DNA of 54,833 nucleotides from Oscillospiraceae bacterium (GCA_015065425.1 SVQH01000019.1:1-54833), one strand, 5' to 3'; positions 17,193 to 26,857 are shown, counted from the stretch's first letter. A program made the numbers and translations. The notes: generated from the sequence alone by a model not told the origin.

Positions 17193-18053
17193 ATGTTTTA
17201 TGTAATAATGGATCTTGAATGGAATAATTCGTATAATAAAATAAAAAAATGCTTTGTTAATGAAGTCCTTGAAATAGGTGCCGTTATGGTTGATGAGGAG
17301 CTTGAGGTCATTGACACTTTTTCTGTTATTATACGTTCTCAGCTTATTAAAAAATTAAGCGGAAGAGTCAAAAATCTTACCCACATATCAAATGAGGATA
17401 TGAGTTCAGGCGTTTCTTTTCAGCGTGCTGTATCTGATTTTTCAAAATGGATAGGCGGCAGAAAATGCATTTTTATGTCATGGGGTAATTCCGATATAAG
17501 GGTTCTTGTTGACAATTTTTCAATGTTCTGCGGTATGAGTACCATTCCTTTTCTTACTCAATATGTTGATTTGCAGAAGTACTGTCAGGAATTTATTGTT
17601 GGTGTAGGAAATCAGCAGATAGGACTCGTAAATGCAGCTGTGCACATGGGGATAGATGTATCAAAATGCAGCTTTCACAGAGCTCTTGAGGACAGCCTTC
17701 TCGGTCTTCGTTGTCTGAAAAAGTGTTTTAACAGGGAGCATCTTCTCAATACTGCAGTTATATGTGACAGTGCATTTTATCAAAAACTTTTGTTTAAATC
17801 TGTTGTGATAACAAATATAAACAATCCTAAAGTAGATAAAAGCAAAATGAAATGTGATTGCTCAATCTGCAAAGTACCCATGAAGAGATTAAGCGACTGG
17901 AAGGTTGCAAATCAATCATTTTCTGCAATGTTTTACTGTAAAAACTGTGAGCGATTGATTAATTTTTCAATCAGATTCAAGGAATATTATGACAGAATAG
18001 ATGTCAGGACAAATATTGTTGAAATGAAAAAGAATGAAGAAAATGAATTTTAA
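17193..18053 (+). CDS. DEDDh-type 3'-5' exonuclease with C-terminal zinc ribbon
   Basis: A 286-residue DnaQ/KapD-like exonuclease. Exo I: IMDLEWNN (D and E ligands, about residue 6); Exo II: MSWGNSDIRVLVDNF; Exo III: CSFHRALEDSLLGLRCL (His and Asp). The following domain (about 215-260) has CDCSICKVPMKRL and MFYCKNCERLINF, two CxxC-type pairs 30 residues apart, i.e. a zinc ribbon. KapD-like proteins act on RNA or on DNA ends; which one here is unknown. I use ATG 17193 (AGGTG upstream) instead of the GTG three codons earlier. It is followed after 27 bases by the amidase gene. Confidence 0.8.
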   Translation: MFYVIMDLEWNNSYNKIKKCFVNEVLEIGAVMVDEELEVIDTFSVIIRSQLIKKLSGRVKNLTHISNEDMSSGVSFQRAVSDFSKWIGGRKCIFMSWGNSDIRVLVDNFSMFCGMSTIPFLTQYVDLQKYCQEFIVGVGNQQIGLVNAAVHMGIDVSKCSFHRALEDSLLGLRCLKKCFNREHLLNTAVICDSAFYQKLLFKSVVITNINNPKVDKSKMKCDCSICKVPMKRLSDWKVANQSFSAMFYCKNCERLINFSIRFKEYYDRIDVRTNIVEMKKNEENEF

Positions 18054-18080
18054 TAGATTTTTTGTAAAAGAGGTTGACGA

Positions 18081-20918
18081 ATGAGTAAATTCAAGAGGAG
18101 CATTCTCCCGATTGTTTTTATTGTTTTTGCATTAGCTGTAATATGTACAGGGCTTTATTTTCTGAATGTGTTTTCGGGAATAACGCTTCCGGTAGCAGGA
18201 AAACCTGATGACAGTACTGTTAAAAGTAATTCTGAAATTATAGATGAACTGCTTTTGTTGAATCTTGCGGACAGCACTGCTGCGTTATCTGATGACATGC
18301 GTGCTTTGTGGCTGAATGCAGGTGAAGATTTCGGTGTCGCACCCGAAGAGGGAACAGAGGCTGTTAAATATGCTGTTTATTCAGATATGAATTATTATAA
18401 AAACTTTCTTCCGGACACACTTTTTATTAAGCCCGATATAAAAGGTGTTTATTCTTCTCTTAAGGAAAATGACGGAACCGTTTTTGATATTCTTTCTTAT
18501 ATTTTTTATTATGCCGATCAGTTTTCTTTGGATAAGGTTCTGATAGCAGACGAAGACATTCTGTTTTCAGAGTCAGGAGAATTTACTACGGATAATATAG
18601 TTTCATATCTTTCTGCATATTCTTTTGACGGTGTGCTTTTCTCTGCTGAATCACTTTTCGGCACTTCCGATTTGTGTGAATATGTCGAAAAACTCAGTAA
18701 ATTTCTTTCTGATAATTATCCTGATATTATTTTCGGTACAGAGGTAAATACTGATACCGAAGCAATGTTTGCCGATGAGTTTGTTGTCTCTCTGTTTGAA
18801 AAGAAGATATGTGATTTCGGCTATGTTGACATAAGTTTCAGTACTGAAGACGAAAATTATCCTTTCAAGTCTGTTGCATTGTGGTGGAACTCTTTTGCGG
18901 ATTATTATGACATTCCTTTTTACTGTGAACACAGACTTGATAAAGTATTTGTAAATAATGGCGGTTGGTCTTACGGCAGTGAAATCAGCAGTCAGATGGA
19001 GGCATTGCATTTTTGTCCTGCTTTCGACGGAAGTGTGTTTTACGGAGTTTCTTCTGTTGAAGAAAAAAAGCCTCTGGCAATGGATCTTTCCATTTTTATC
19101 AATGACGTTGCAGGTACCATTCAGAAAAGCATGAATATTCAGAGTCTTGAAATAAACACTGATAATTCAGTTACATTTGCAGGTCTTGTAAATGTTGAAA
19201 ATGTCAATGTTTATTGTTCTGATGAAATTGTTGAAACACAAGACGGCGAATTTCGTGTTACATATCCTTTGCTGCCTTCAAGAAATGTTTTTGATTTCAG
19301 AAGTAACGGTGCAATATATAACTATAAAATAGATAATAATGTAAAACTTATACATGCCTATACGCCGACTGAGAATGTCTCAACTGAAGCGGATAAGATT
19401 GTCAGCTCTGTTGCGGTGTGTCCTTCGGGTGCAAAGGTATTTGCTGTTGTCGGTGGAAATTATTATGAGATGAACGAAAATACAGCGGTTTCTTCTGCCG
19501 ATATTCCTTCGGGATATTCGCTGTATTCATGTTCTGTTGATTTTTCGGATATTGCCGTAAAATCGGAATTGCTTTCTCTTCTTTGCTGTTACAAAGGAAA
19601 GCATGAACGTGTGGACTGTTGTTATATCGGAAATGATACGACTTCTCTTACTGAAGAAGGTGTTTACTCTGACGGTTTTTCGGCTGTTTTATCTCCCTAT
19701 TCTGATAACGGCTGCGGAACTTCTCTTATGTGTATAACCGATTGCGATAATACTGAGCAAATCAGTAAACCGGATGATTATGATACATATCACCCCGACA
19801 GATCTGCTCTTCTTAAGGGAACTATTGATTATATTGATAAGATAAGTGTTTCTCCCGAAGGGTATCTGATATACGAATTAAAAAGCGGAATAAATGTTTA
19901 CGGTGTTGACAGTGTACTTATCAATAACGGATATAATATGCCGCTAAATAATGTTGTTCTTACGGGATTTGATGATTCCTCCGATAAAGAAACAAAATTT
20001 ACTTTCAAAGTAGATTGGTTATCTCCCATTACCGTTTCTCCTCAACAGCTGGATTACAAGGTCGGACACATGGAGTTTGCCTATAACATTTCGGAATTCA
20101 ACGCACAGTATTTTGATTTGACTTTCCATTATACAGGTTCTTTAAGCGGAGACTCGCTTATTGCACTTACTTCGTCATCCGTATTTTCTTCTTATGAGAT
20201 ATATAAAACTGATAATGACGGCATGATTCTGCGTCTTTATCTTTCAAAGCCGGGAAAGTTTTACGGCTTTGATCTCAATGAAGTGTCCGACGGAGTTGTT
20301 GAAGTTACTTTTAAAAAGAGACTTGATGATTCCATAAGCGGTAAGGTCATTATGGTTGACCCGGGTCACGGCGGATTGTCGATGATCGGAACTGCTGTAA
20401 AGGATAACAGTGTGGGTGAGGCGGCTGTTACACTCAATATTGCAGGATATGTCAAGACATATCTTGAAAATAAGGGTGCTACTGTTATTATGACCAGAGT
20501 ATCTGATACAAGTATGCTTCTTTCAGAACGGACATATATGAGTGAGACCATAAATCCGGATATTTTTGTCAGTATTCACTGTGACGGTTCCGATTCTTTA
20601 TATGAAAGCGGTACGCATACCTTCTATTATACGCCATTCTCACAACCGCTTGCTTCGGCTATACATAATTCTCTTGTGAAAACATACACGGAAAATATCT
20701 ATTCGGAAGCTGATGAGAATTTTGGACGGATAGACAGAAAAATAAAGTATTATCCTTTCTATGTCACACGCATTGACAATTGCCCGTCTGTTCTCATTGA
20801 AACAGGCTTTATGACAAATTATGTGGAAGGAAATGTATTGATAAATCCTGTTAATCAGGATATTCTTGCAAAAGCCATTGCAGAAGGTATTGCTGATTAC
20901 TTTCGGGTAACTTATTGA
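18081..20918 (+). CDS. Large secreted or membrane-anchored N-acetylmuramoyl-L-alanine amidase (Amidase_3)
   Basis: A 945-residue cell-wall hydrolase. It begins with an N-terminal hydrophobic anchor (about residues 8-30), followed by a region (about 65-350) whose DDMRALWLNAGEDF opening and alternating helix/strand pattern vaguely resemble GHL10-type TIM barrels, then beta-rich segments. The C-terminal 190 residues are Amidase_3: VIMVDPGHGG (Zn His), VGEAAVTLNIA (Zn Glu), VSIHCDGSD (Zn His) and SVLIETGFMTN (catalytic Glu). Cuts the amide between MurNAc and L-Ala. Most of the central region I cannot assign. It shares an operon with the exonuclease. Unusually long for the family (usually 200-450 residues). 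Confidence 0.85.
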   Translation: MSKFKRSILPIVFIVFALAVICTGLYFLNVFSGITLPVAGKPDDSTVKSNSEIIDELLLLNLADSTAALSDDMRALWLNAGEDFGVAPEEGTEAVKYAVYSDMNYYKNFLPDTLFIKPDIKGVYSSLKENDGTVFDILSYIFYYADQFSLDKVLIADEDILFSESGEFTTDNIVSYLSAYSFDGVLFSAESLFGTSDLCEYVEKLSKFLSDNYPDIIFGTEVNTDTEAMFADEFVVSLFEKKICDFGYVDISFSTEDENYPFKSVALWWNSFADYYDIPFYCEHRLDKVFVNNGGWSYGSEISSQMEALHFCPAFDGSVFYGVSSVEEKKPLAMDLSIFINDVAGTIQKSMNIQSLEINTDNSVTFAGLVNVENVNVYCSDEIVETQDGEFRVTYPLLPSRNVFDFRSNGAIYNYKIDNNVKLIHAYTPTENVSTEADKIVSSVAVCPSGAKVFAVVGGNYYEMNENTAVSSADIPSGYSLYSCSVDFSDIAVKSELLSLLCCYKGKHERVDCCYIGNDTTSLTEEGVYSDGFSAVLSPYSDNGCGTSLMCITDCDNTEQISKPDDYDTYHPDRSALLKGTIDYIDKISVSPEGYLIYELKSGINVYGVDSVLINNGYNMPLNNVVLTGFDDSSDKETKFTFKVDWLSPITVSPQQLDYKVGHMEFAYNISEFNAQYFDLTFHYTGSLSGDSLIALTSSSVFSSYEIYKTDNDGMILRLYLSKPGKFYGFDLNEVSDGVVEVTFKKRLDDSISGKVIMVDPGHGGLSMIGTAVKDNSVGEAAVTLNIAGYVKTYLENKGATVIMTRVSDTSMLLSERTYMSETINPDIFVSIHCDGSDSLYESGTHTFYYTPFSQPLASAIHNSLVKTYTENIYSEADENFGRIDRKIKYYPFYVTRIDNCPSVLIETGFMTNYVEGNVLINPVNQDILAKAIAEGIADYFRVTY

Positions 20919-20977
20919 TTTCGGTTTTATTCAATAACTTGGAAACAGTAAGATTTTATTGATGGAGTGGTGGTTTT

Positions 20978-21736
20978 ATGGCTTCTTTTAATGTTGACAG
21001 AAAGAAAAATGGTTGGGGAAAGAGAAAAAAAGAACGCGAAGCTGAATTGCACAAGAATCACAGACAAAGAGTGAAAGAAAAGTTCAGGGAAACAGGTCTT
21101 CAGGGGTTTCATGCTCACAATGTACTTGAGATGCTTCTTTTTTACAGTGTTCCAAGAATTGATACCAATGAAACTGCTCATCGTCTTTTGAATGAATTCG
21201 GGGCATTTGATGCTGTTCTTGATGCACCGTTGGAAGCACTGATGAGAGTTGACGGTGTCGGTCTTGAATCTGCTACACTTCTCAAGTTTATTACCGAAGT
21301 CTGCAGTTATTATATTGCAAGTAAAGTACAGCATAAAACGCTTATTGATAATTCCGAGGCAGCTGCAGAATATCTTCGTTCTTATTTTATCAATGCTGTT
21401 TCCGAAAAGTTCGTTGTTATGTATCTTGACGGCAGAAGTAACATAATAAAATGTACCGAATTTTCACAGAATGAAAATAATATGGTTTATTCTGATTTCA
21501 GAACGATTACAAAAGAGGGGTACCTTCTTGATGCAGCAGGTGTGATTATCGCTCATAATCATCCCTGCGGTTTTGCAAATCCTTCAAATAATGATAAAAT
21601 ATTGACCGAGAATCTTTCTGCAACCCTCAATTCATTTGATATGCATCTTTGTGAACATATCATATTCAGCAATGATGATGTATGTTTCTGTTCAAGACTC
21701 AGTAAATTCAAGAAAAATATTTTCGCTTTCGGTTAA
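20978..21736 (+). CDS. RadC/JAB-domain protein (MPN+ metalloprotease fold)
   Basis: A 252-residue RadC-family protein. The basic N-terminus (KKNGWGKRKKEREAELHKNHRQRVKEKF) leads into a helix-hairpin-helix-like region (FGAFDAVLDAPLEALMRVDGVGLESA), then the JAB/MPN domain with the zinc motif IIAHNHPCGFANPSNNDK (HxHx8SxxD). Function is unsettled in all bacteria; the old DNA-repair assignment was retracted. The N-terminal basic arm is longer than in E. coli RadC. It follows the amidase gene by about 60 bases. Confidence 0.88.
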   Translation: MASFNVDRKKNGWGKRKKEREAELHKNHRQRVKEKFRETGLQGFHAHNVLEMLLFYSVPRIDTNETAHRLLNEFGAFDAVLDAPLEALMRVDGVGLESATLLKFITEVCSYYIASKVQHKTLIDNSEAAAEYLRSYFINAVSEKFVVMYLDGRSNIIKCTEFSQNENNMVYSDFRTITKEGYLLDAAGVIIAHNHPCGFANPSNNDKILTENLSATLNSFDMHLCEHIIFSNDDVCFCSRLSKFKKNIFAFG

Positions 21737-21748
21737 AATAAGTGAAAA

Positions 21749-21810
21749 AATTCCCGTAATATGACAGCTGACATTTAATGTGTTGCCGTCCTTATTACGG
21801 GAATTGTTTT
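21749..21810. terminator. Convergent hairpin between radC-like and nitroreductase genes
   Basis: A 13-bp perfect stem (21749-21761 with 21793-21805) closing a 31-base loop that contains its own ACATT/AATGT hairpin; followed by GTTTTAATT on plus and TTTTTT-rich DNA on the minus exit. Confidence 0.65.
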
Positions 21811-21846
21811 AATTATTTCTGTGCTTTTCTTTAATCAGAATAAATA

Positions 21847-22374
21847 TTACTTGAAAGATATCAATTCGTCCTCTGATTTCCTCTTTTTTGTGCGAAGCTT
21901 ATCGTTTTCAGCGGGGTAGCCGAGGGAAATTACAAGTCTGACAGGATTTTTTATTGAGCAGATTTTTCTGATTTTATCATCATCAAACCATCCGAGTATA
22001 CAAGTGCCAAGTCCCAGTGCTGTTGCCTGTGCAGTGAGATATGCACTTAAAATTCCGATATCTATCGAGCGGTAATCATTACCTTTAACTTTTGCACCGA
22101 ACGCGGCTGATGAGACATAGTTTTCTTCGGATATAACAATCATGACAGGAGCTTTTTCCGTGAATTTGTTCATTCCCATTCCCATTGTGGCTTTTGCTGT
22201 TTCCTTGGCGGTGGTACCTGTACATACAGTAATGTGATAAGGCTGTCCGTTACAGGCTGACGGCGAGAGTCTTCCTGCTTCAAGTATGAGCTCAAGCTTT
22301 TCTTTTTCAACAAGACGTTTTTCGTCATAATTTCTGCAGGATTGTCTTGTTTTTGCAATTTCGAGAAAATCCAT
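21847..22374 (-). CDS. Nitroreductase family flavoprotein
   Basis: A 175-residue FMN-dependent oxidoreductase of the minimal nitroreductase fold. TRQSCRNYDEKRL (FMN phosphate Arg), LSPSACNGQPYHITV (flavin-binding Ser/Asn), GILSAYLTAQATALGLGTCILGWF (core helix) and VISLGYPAE near the end. The physiological substrate cannot be predicted. ATG 22374 follows AAGGAGG closely, and the upstream GH78 gene ends only 11 bases earlier, so the two are one transcript. Confidence 0.9.
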   Translation of the reverse strand: MDFLEIAKTRQSCRNYDEKRLVEKEKLELILEAGRLSPSACNGQPYHITVCTGTTAKETAKATMGMGMNKFTEKAPVMIVISEENYVSSAAFGAKVKGNDYRSIDIGILSAYLTAQATALGLGTCILGWFDDDKIRKICSIKNPVRLVISLGYPAENDKLRTKKRKSEDELISFK

Positions 22375-22385
22375 TATTTTCCTCC

Positions 22386-24029
22386 TTAGCTTTCTGTTAT
22401 TATTTCTATGCAATCAGGGGCAGAATATTCAATTTCTGTAGCTGTACCGTTTTTTCTGCACTTTACTTTTATGATTCCGTGAGGCGTCGGATATGTCCCT
22501 TCTGCGAAAGAAAGATTTCCGAGACTGGGAGTAATTTTAATCTTTTTACACCCCTCTGACAGTATTTTTATTCCGAGTACTTCTTCTGCAAGAAATGCAG
22601 CGGGACCTGATGCCCAACCGTGACAAAGACTATGTCTGAGACCCTTGTAGCAAAATGCACCGTTGTCGGCATGAATGTCTGTTTTTCCTTTGACAGGTAT
22701 TTCATCAACGGGCGAGGCATTTTCTGTCCATCTGATATCAAAATCTTCCCAGAATGTGGTGGCTCCCATTTTAATCATACCGCCATAATATTCTTCAAGT
22801 GCTTCTAATGTTGCTTCCATATTTTTTTCTGATGCAGCCTTCAGCAAATAATAGCTCATGAAGGTTGACCAACCTTCGCAGCCGTTATGTAAAATAATTT
22901 CTGCTGCCTTATCTTTATCGGTGAAACCTGCGAGGGCAGACATTGCTGTTACCTGTTTTGCACCGTAAGATTCTATGACGGTGCCGAGGAGTATTTGTTT
23001 GCTTCTTAAACAGCTTGTTGCAATGTCCTTTTCATTATAATAAGTACAAAGATTTAAGGCAGCTTCAAGGGCAAGACACAGAAGAGCTCTTGAACCGCTC
23101 TCGGATTGCGGTTTGTTATTGCAGGGCCAATCAAGAAAATATGATGGAAGATTATCTGTTCCGTCATCATTAATAAGTTCAGATATAATTTTGCAAAGAG
23201 CAACTGCATATTCTCTGTTTTCTTCAAGAAAGTCCCTGTTTCCCGAGTAGAAGTACCAATCACGGAGAATGAGAAGCCACCAGAGGGAATATGTCGGCAT
23301 TCCGTTCATCCATGAAGGAAGGGGAGTCTGTTCACGCATAAATCTGAGGCTTGACGGGATGATATCGTGATTTCCGAATACGGTTCTCACGGTCAGCATT
23401 TCGGGATGCATATCACCGACCCATACGAGTCGGTCTCTTTTTATTCCGTCCCATATATAATTTTGCATTGTCAGATGACAGGTGTATGCAGATATATCAT
23501 ATATTTTGTTGAGTGTTTCGTTGTCACATCTGAAAGAACCGAGATAAGGAATGTCCCTGTATTTTGCGACTGCCGTTACAGCTTTGATTTTTACGCTTGT
23601 ATTTTTACTCAGAAGTGTGATTTTTGCAAATCTGAACCCACTTTCATTGAATGTCATATCGCTGTAATCGGGAAGATAATATATAAAATCTCTTATGGCA
23701 TGATCATTTGTTGAGTTTTTGTGTCCCACGGGGTGCATGGTCTCAGAAACTGATTCTCCGTAAGTTATGCTGACTTTTACGGGTGACACCCCGTCAGATG
23801 TATATGTAAGTACTCTGAGAGAGGCATTTATTTCTTTGCCGAAATCAAGTATGATTTCAGCATTTTTTCCGGTTTTTTTATTTTTAAGGCAGATACATTT
23901 GTTTTCATCTGTTGTTATTTGTAAATCTTGCTTTTTCAGTAATGCTTCACTGTCAGTAACAGTTCCTGACAGAGATACAATTCGCACGGGAAAGATGTTT
24001 TTTCTTATAAATTCTTTGCTGTCAATCAT
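22386..24029 (-). CDS. GH78-type alpha-L-rhamnosidase-like enzyme
   Basis: A 547-residue intracellular (no signal peptide) enzyme with an N-terminal jelly-roll (about 60-180) and an (alpha/alpha)6 barrel. Barrel motifs: YIWDGIKRDRLVWVGDMHPE (the GH78 RDR-W-GD block), PSYFLDWPC, TFWEDFDIRWTENASPVDEIP (general acid Glu) and LRHSLCHGWASGP. These match GH78 alpha-L-rhamnosidases, but many members have unknown specificity. I choose ATG 24029 (GAGGTGA upstream, consensus promoter) over the longer frame. Diverges from the glutaminase-A-like gene across a 125-base control region. Confidence 0.85.
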   Translation of the reverse strand: MIDSKEFIRKNIFPVRIVSLSGTVTDSEALLKKQDLQITTDENKCICLKNKKTGKNAEIILDFGKEINASLRVLTYTSDGVSPVKVSITYGESVSETMHPVGHKNSTNDHAIRDFIYYLPDYSDMTFNESGFRFAKITLLSKNTSVKIKAVTAVAKYRDIPYLGSFRCDNETLNKIYDISAYTCHLTMQNYIWDGIKRDRLVWVGDMHPEMLTVRTVFGNHDIIPSSLRFMREQTPLPSWMNGMPTYSLWWLLILRDWYFYSGNRDFLEENREYAVALCKIISELINDDGTDNLPSYFLDWPCNNKPQSESGSRALLCLALEAALNLCTYYNEKDIATSCLRSKQILLGTVIESYGAKQVTAMSALAGFTDKDKAAEIILHNGCEGWSTFMSYYLLKAASEKNMEATLEALEEYYGGMIKMGATTFWEDFDIRWTENASPVDEIPVKGKTDIHADNGAFCYKGLRHSLCHGWASGPAAFLAEEVLGIKILSEGCKKIKITPSLGNLSFAEGTYPTPHGIIKVKCRKNGTATEIEYSAPDCIEIITES

Positions 24030-24046
24030 GTTATCACCTCTTGAAC

Positions 24047-24075
24047 ATATTAACAGAAACTGTTGAAATTGGCAA
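24047..24075 (-). promoter_or_regulatory. Promoter and operator-like inverted repeat of the GH78 gene
   Basis: TTGCCA (24075-24070), 17-base spacer, TAATAT (24052-24047) on the minus strand. Inside the spacer lies TTAACAG-AAA-CTGTTGAA (24050-24067), a near-perfect inverted repeat placed where a repressor would block polymerase. Confidence 0.6.
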
Positions 24076-24094
24076 TGTATATTATAAATTTTTC

Positions 24095-24123
24095 TTGTAA
24101 AAAAGTCCGGAATCATGTATAGT
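24095..24123 (+). promoter_or_regulatory. Promoter of the glutaminase-A-like gene
   Basis: TTGTAA (24095-24100), 17-base spacer, TATAGT (24118-24123), 31 bases before the start codon. Confidence 0.6.
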
Positions 24124-24154
24124 GAATATATAAATATCAAAGGAGTGCTTCAAA

Positions 24155-26053
24155 ATGAAAATGCGTCCGCCTGCAATACCTCTTATTACTGTTGACCCAT
24201 ATTTTTCTGTATGGTCATGTTCCGATAAGCTCTATGATTCAGATACTGTTCATTGGACAGGTTCGCCTAATACAATAAAGGGTACTGTTATTGTTGGCGG
24301 TGAGGAATTCTCTTTTATGGGAAAGAGTGGTGTTCCTGTTCTTGAACAAATATCTTTTGACATGACTGCTCTTACAACTCATTATTCTTTTTATAATGAT
24401 AAGATAGCACTTAATATAGATTTTTTCTCTTCTTTATTTCCCGATGATGTATACAGGCTTTCACGTCCCGTATCATATATGAAGGCATCATATTCATCCG
24501 TTGACGGAAATCAGCATGATGTTAAACTTGTTATAAGTGTCTCAGAAGAGCTTTGTCTTGATAAAAAAGGTGACGATGATGTTGATACTTCCGTCTTTGT
24601 CAAAGACGGTCTTGTTACGGGCAGTATCGGAAGCAGAAAGCAGAAAATACTCAATCGTTCGGGTGATGACCTGAGAATTGATTGGGGCAGATTTTATATT
24701 TCCGTTGCACAAAAGGGAAGTGTAGAGGTCTCAGATATAGATTCAATGAAATGTCTGAAGGTTGTTCTTCCTGTTGATGAAAAGGAAGAAGCTTTTGTTT
24801 TGTTTTCTTATGATGATATAAAAGCACTGAATTATTTCGGTACGGAAGTTCCCGCTTTCTGGAAGACAAAAGGTATTTCAATAGAAGATGCCATAACCGA
24901 AGCTTATAATGAAGCAGATGAAATATATTCCCGTTGTGTTAAGCTTTCTCTTGATATGTTTTCTCGTGCAGAGTGTGCAGGAGGAGAAAAATATGCAGAG
25001 CTTCTGACCCTTGCTTTCAAGCAGGTCATAGCAGCACACAAGACAGCCGTAGATGAAAACGGAGACATAATTTTTATTTCAAAGGAATGCTTCAGTAACG
25101 GTTGTGCAGCGACCGTTGATGTAACATATCCGTCTTCTCCCTTTTTCCTCCTTTATAATACGGAGCTTCTGAAGGGAATGCTGCGTCCTGTTTTCAGATT
25201 TTCCGTATCAGATGAATGGAAGTTTGACTTTGCACCTCATGATGTGGGCCAGTATCCTCTTATTCTCGGACAGGTTTACGGCAAGAATCATGAAGCAGAA
25301 GGAAAGTATCTTGATTATCAGATGCCTGTTGAAGAATGCGGTAATATGCTCATTATGATGGCTAATATTGCACTTGTTGATAAGAATACGGATTTTGCCG
25401 ATATGCATGATGATATATTGAAAGATTGGGTAAAGTATCTTATCAGATACGGCATGGACCCTGAAAATCAGCTGTGCACAGACGATTTTGCAGGACATCT
25501 TGCTCATAACTGTAATTTATCACTTAAAGCTATTATGGGTATTGCAGGATATTCTATTATTCTCAGAATGAAAGGTGATACGGCAGAAGCGGATAAATAT
25601 TTCGATATTGCCAAGGAAATGGCAGATAACTGGGTAAAAACAGCAGCCAATTCTGACGGCAGTTTCAGGCTTACTTTCGATAAATGCGATACATTCAGCA
25701 TGAAATATAATATGATATGGGACAAAATCTGGCATACGGGACTTTTTGCACCGAGTGTATATTATTCTGAGTTTTCTTCAAACAAGAAGCATGTCAACGC
25801 TTACGGAATGCCTTTGGATAACAGGAAAACTTACACAAAATCCGACTGGCTTTTGTGGACGGCATGTCTTGCACCCTCAAAGAAAGAATTTGAAGAGTTT
25901 ATCTCACCTATGTGGAACTGCTTCAATGTAACACCTTCAAGAGTTCCGATGACAGATTGGTATGATACGATAACTTCTCTTGTTGTCGGCTTCCGTCACC
26001 GTTCGGTTCAGGGTGGACTTTTTGTGAAGCTTCTCGAAACAATGGTTTATTAA
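24155..26053 (+). CDS. Glutaminase-A-like six-hairpin protein (DUF4965/DUF1793)
   Basis: A 632-residue cytoplasmic protein. The start (PPAIPLITVDPYFSVWSCSDKLYD) is typical of the DUF4964/DUF4965 N-terminal part, and the C-terminal half has the six-hairpin toroid signatures DFAPHDVGQYPLI, DDFAGHLAHNCNLSLKAI and YGMPLDNRKTYTKSDWLLWTA of DUF1793. Fungal members are called glutaminase A, but the fold is that of glycosidases and the neighbours here are glycan enzymes, so a hydrolase for a sugar conjugate is plausible; that is inference. AAAGGAGTG precedes the ATG. coaX follows after 20 bases on the same strand. Confidence 0.78.
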   Translation: MKMRPPAIPLITVDPYFSVWSCSDKLYDSDTVHWTGSPNTIKGTVIVGGEEFSFMGKSGVPVLEQISFDMTALTTHYSFYNDKIALNIDFFSSLFPDDVYRLSRPVSYMKASYSSVDGNQHDVKLVISVSEELCLDKKGDDDVDTSVFVKDGLVTGSIGSRKQKILNRSGDDLRIDWGRFYISVAQKGSVEVSDIDSMKCLKVVLPVDEKEEAFVLFSYDDIKALNYFGTEVPAFWKTKGISIEDAITEAYNEADEIYSRCVKLSLDMFSRAECAGGEKYAELLTLAFKQVIAAHKTAVDENGDIIFISKECFSNGCAATVDVTYPSSPFFLLYNTELLKGMLRPVFRFSVSDEWKFDFAPHDVGQYPLILGQVYGKNHEAEGKYLDYQMPVEECGNMLIMMANIALVDKNTDFADMHDDILKDWVKYLIRYGMDPENQLCTDDFAGHLAHNCNLSLKAIMGIAGYSIILRMKGDTAEADKYFDIAKEMADNWVKTAANSDGSFRLTFDKCDTFSMKYNMIWDKIWHTGLFAPSVYYSEFSSNKKHVNAYGMPLDNRKTYTKSDWLLWTACLAPSKKEFEEFISPMWNCFNVTPSRVPMTDWYDTITSLVVGFRHRSVQGGLFVKLLETMVY

Positions 26054-26073
26054 TTGAATTCAGGAGTGATATT

Positions 26074-26847
26074 ATGCTTTTGGTTATTGATATCGGGAAT
26101 ACCAATCTTTCAATCGGTATTTTTAAAGATGATGAACTTATTTTTACTTCAAGACTTGCGACAGCTGCAAGGCGTACCGCTGATCAGTATGCACTTGAAC
26201 TTCATTATTCCACTCTTTTGAAAAGTATTAATATAAAAGAGGTTTCAGGGGCGATAATAAGTTCTGTTGTGCCTGAACTTACAAATACCGTGAAAGAAGC
26301 AATAAGACTTCTGACAGGTGTTGTTCCGTTGGTTCTCGGACCGGGTATCAAAAGCGGAATCAATATAAAAATTGATAATCCCGCTCAGCTCGGTGCTGAT
26401 TTTGTTGCCGGTGCTGTCGGTGCTGTTGAAATGTTTCCGCTGCCGTGTCTTCTGATGGACCTTGGAACTGCCACAAAAATAAGTGTCATTGATGAAGAGG
26501 GTTCCTTCAGGGGTTGTACAATTTCTCCAGGTGTCGGAATATCCGTAAGTGCTCTTTCTTCAAAAGCATCTCTGCTTCCCAGTCTTAATCTTTCAGTTGC
26601 GGAATGTCCTGCTTTCGGTACGAATACGGTTGCGAGTATGCAGGCGGGGATAATCAGAGGAACTGCAGCTATGCTTGACGGGTTGTGTGACGGAATTGAG
26701 GAAGCTTTGGGGCAGAAAATAAAGTGTTTTGCCGCAACAGGAGGCTTGGGAGAAAACATAGTAAAATATTGCAGACATGAGGTTATATACGAGCCGGACC
26801 TTCTGCTTTTCGGTCTTAAAAGCATTTACGAGAAAAATATTAAATAA
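26074..26847 (+). CDS. coaX: Type III pantothenate kinase
   Basis: Catalyses ATP-dependent pantothenate phosphorylation, the first step of CoA synthesis; type III enzymes are not feedback-inhibited by CoA. 257 residues: LLVIDIGNTNLSIGIF (phosphate-1), TADQYALELH, GADFVAGAVGAVE, LLMDLGTATKISVI (phosphate-2) and AATGGLGENIVKY. CAGGAGTG precedes the ATG, and it probably shares the upstream promoter. Confidence 0.96.
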   Translation: MLLVIDIGNTNLSIGIFKDDELIFTSRLATAARRTADQYALELHYSTLLKSINIKEVSGAIISSVVPELTNTVKEAIRLLTGVVPLVLGPGIKSGINIKIDNPAQLGADFVAGAVGAVEMFPLPCLLMDLGTATKISVIDEEGSFRGCTISPGVGISVSALSSKASLLPSLNLSVAECPAFGTNTVASMQAGIIRGTAAMLDGLCDGIEEALGQKIKCFAATGGLGENIVKYCRHEVIYEPDLLLFGLKSIYEKNIK

Positions 26848-26857
26848 ATTTTTTCTG

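Noticed and set aside
20927-21334. Minus-strand frame across the start of the RadC-like gene
   Set aside because: It is antisense to a recognisable gene and has no ribosome site or family features.
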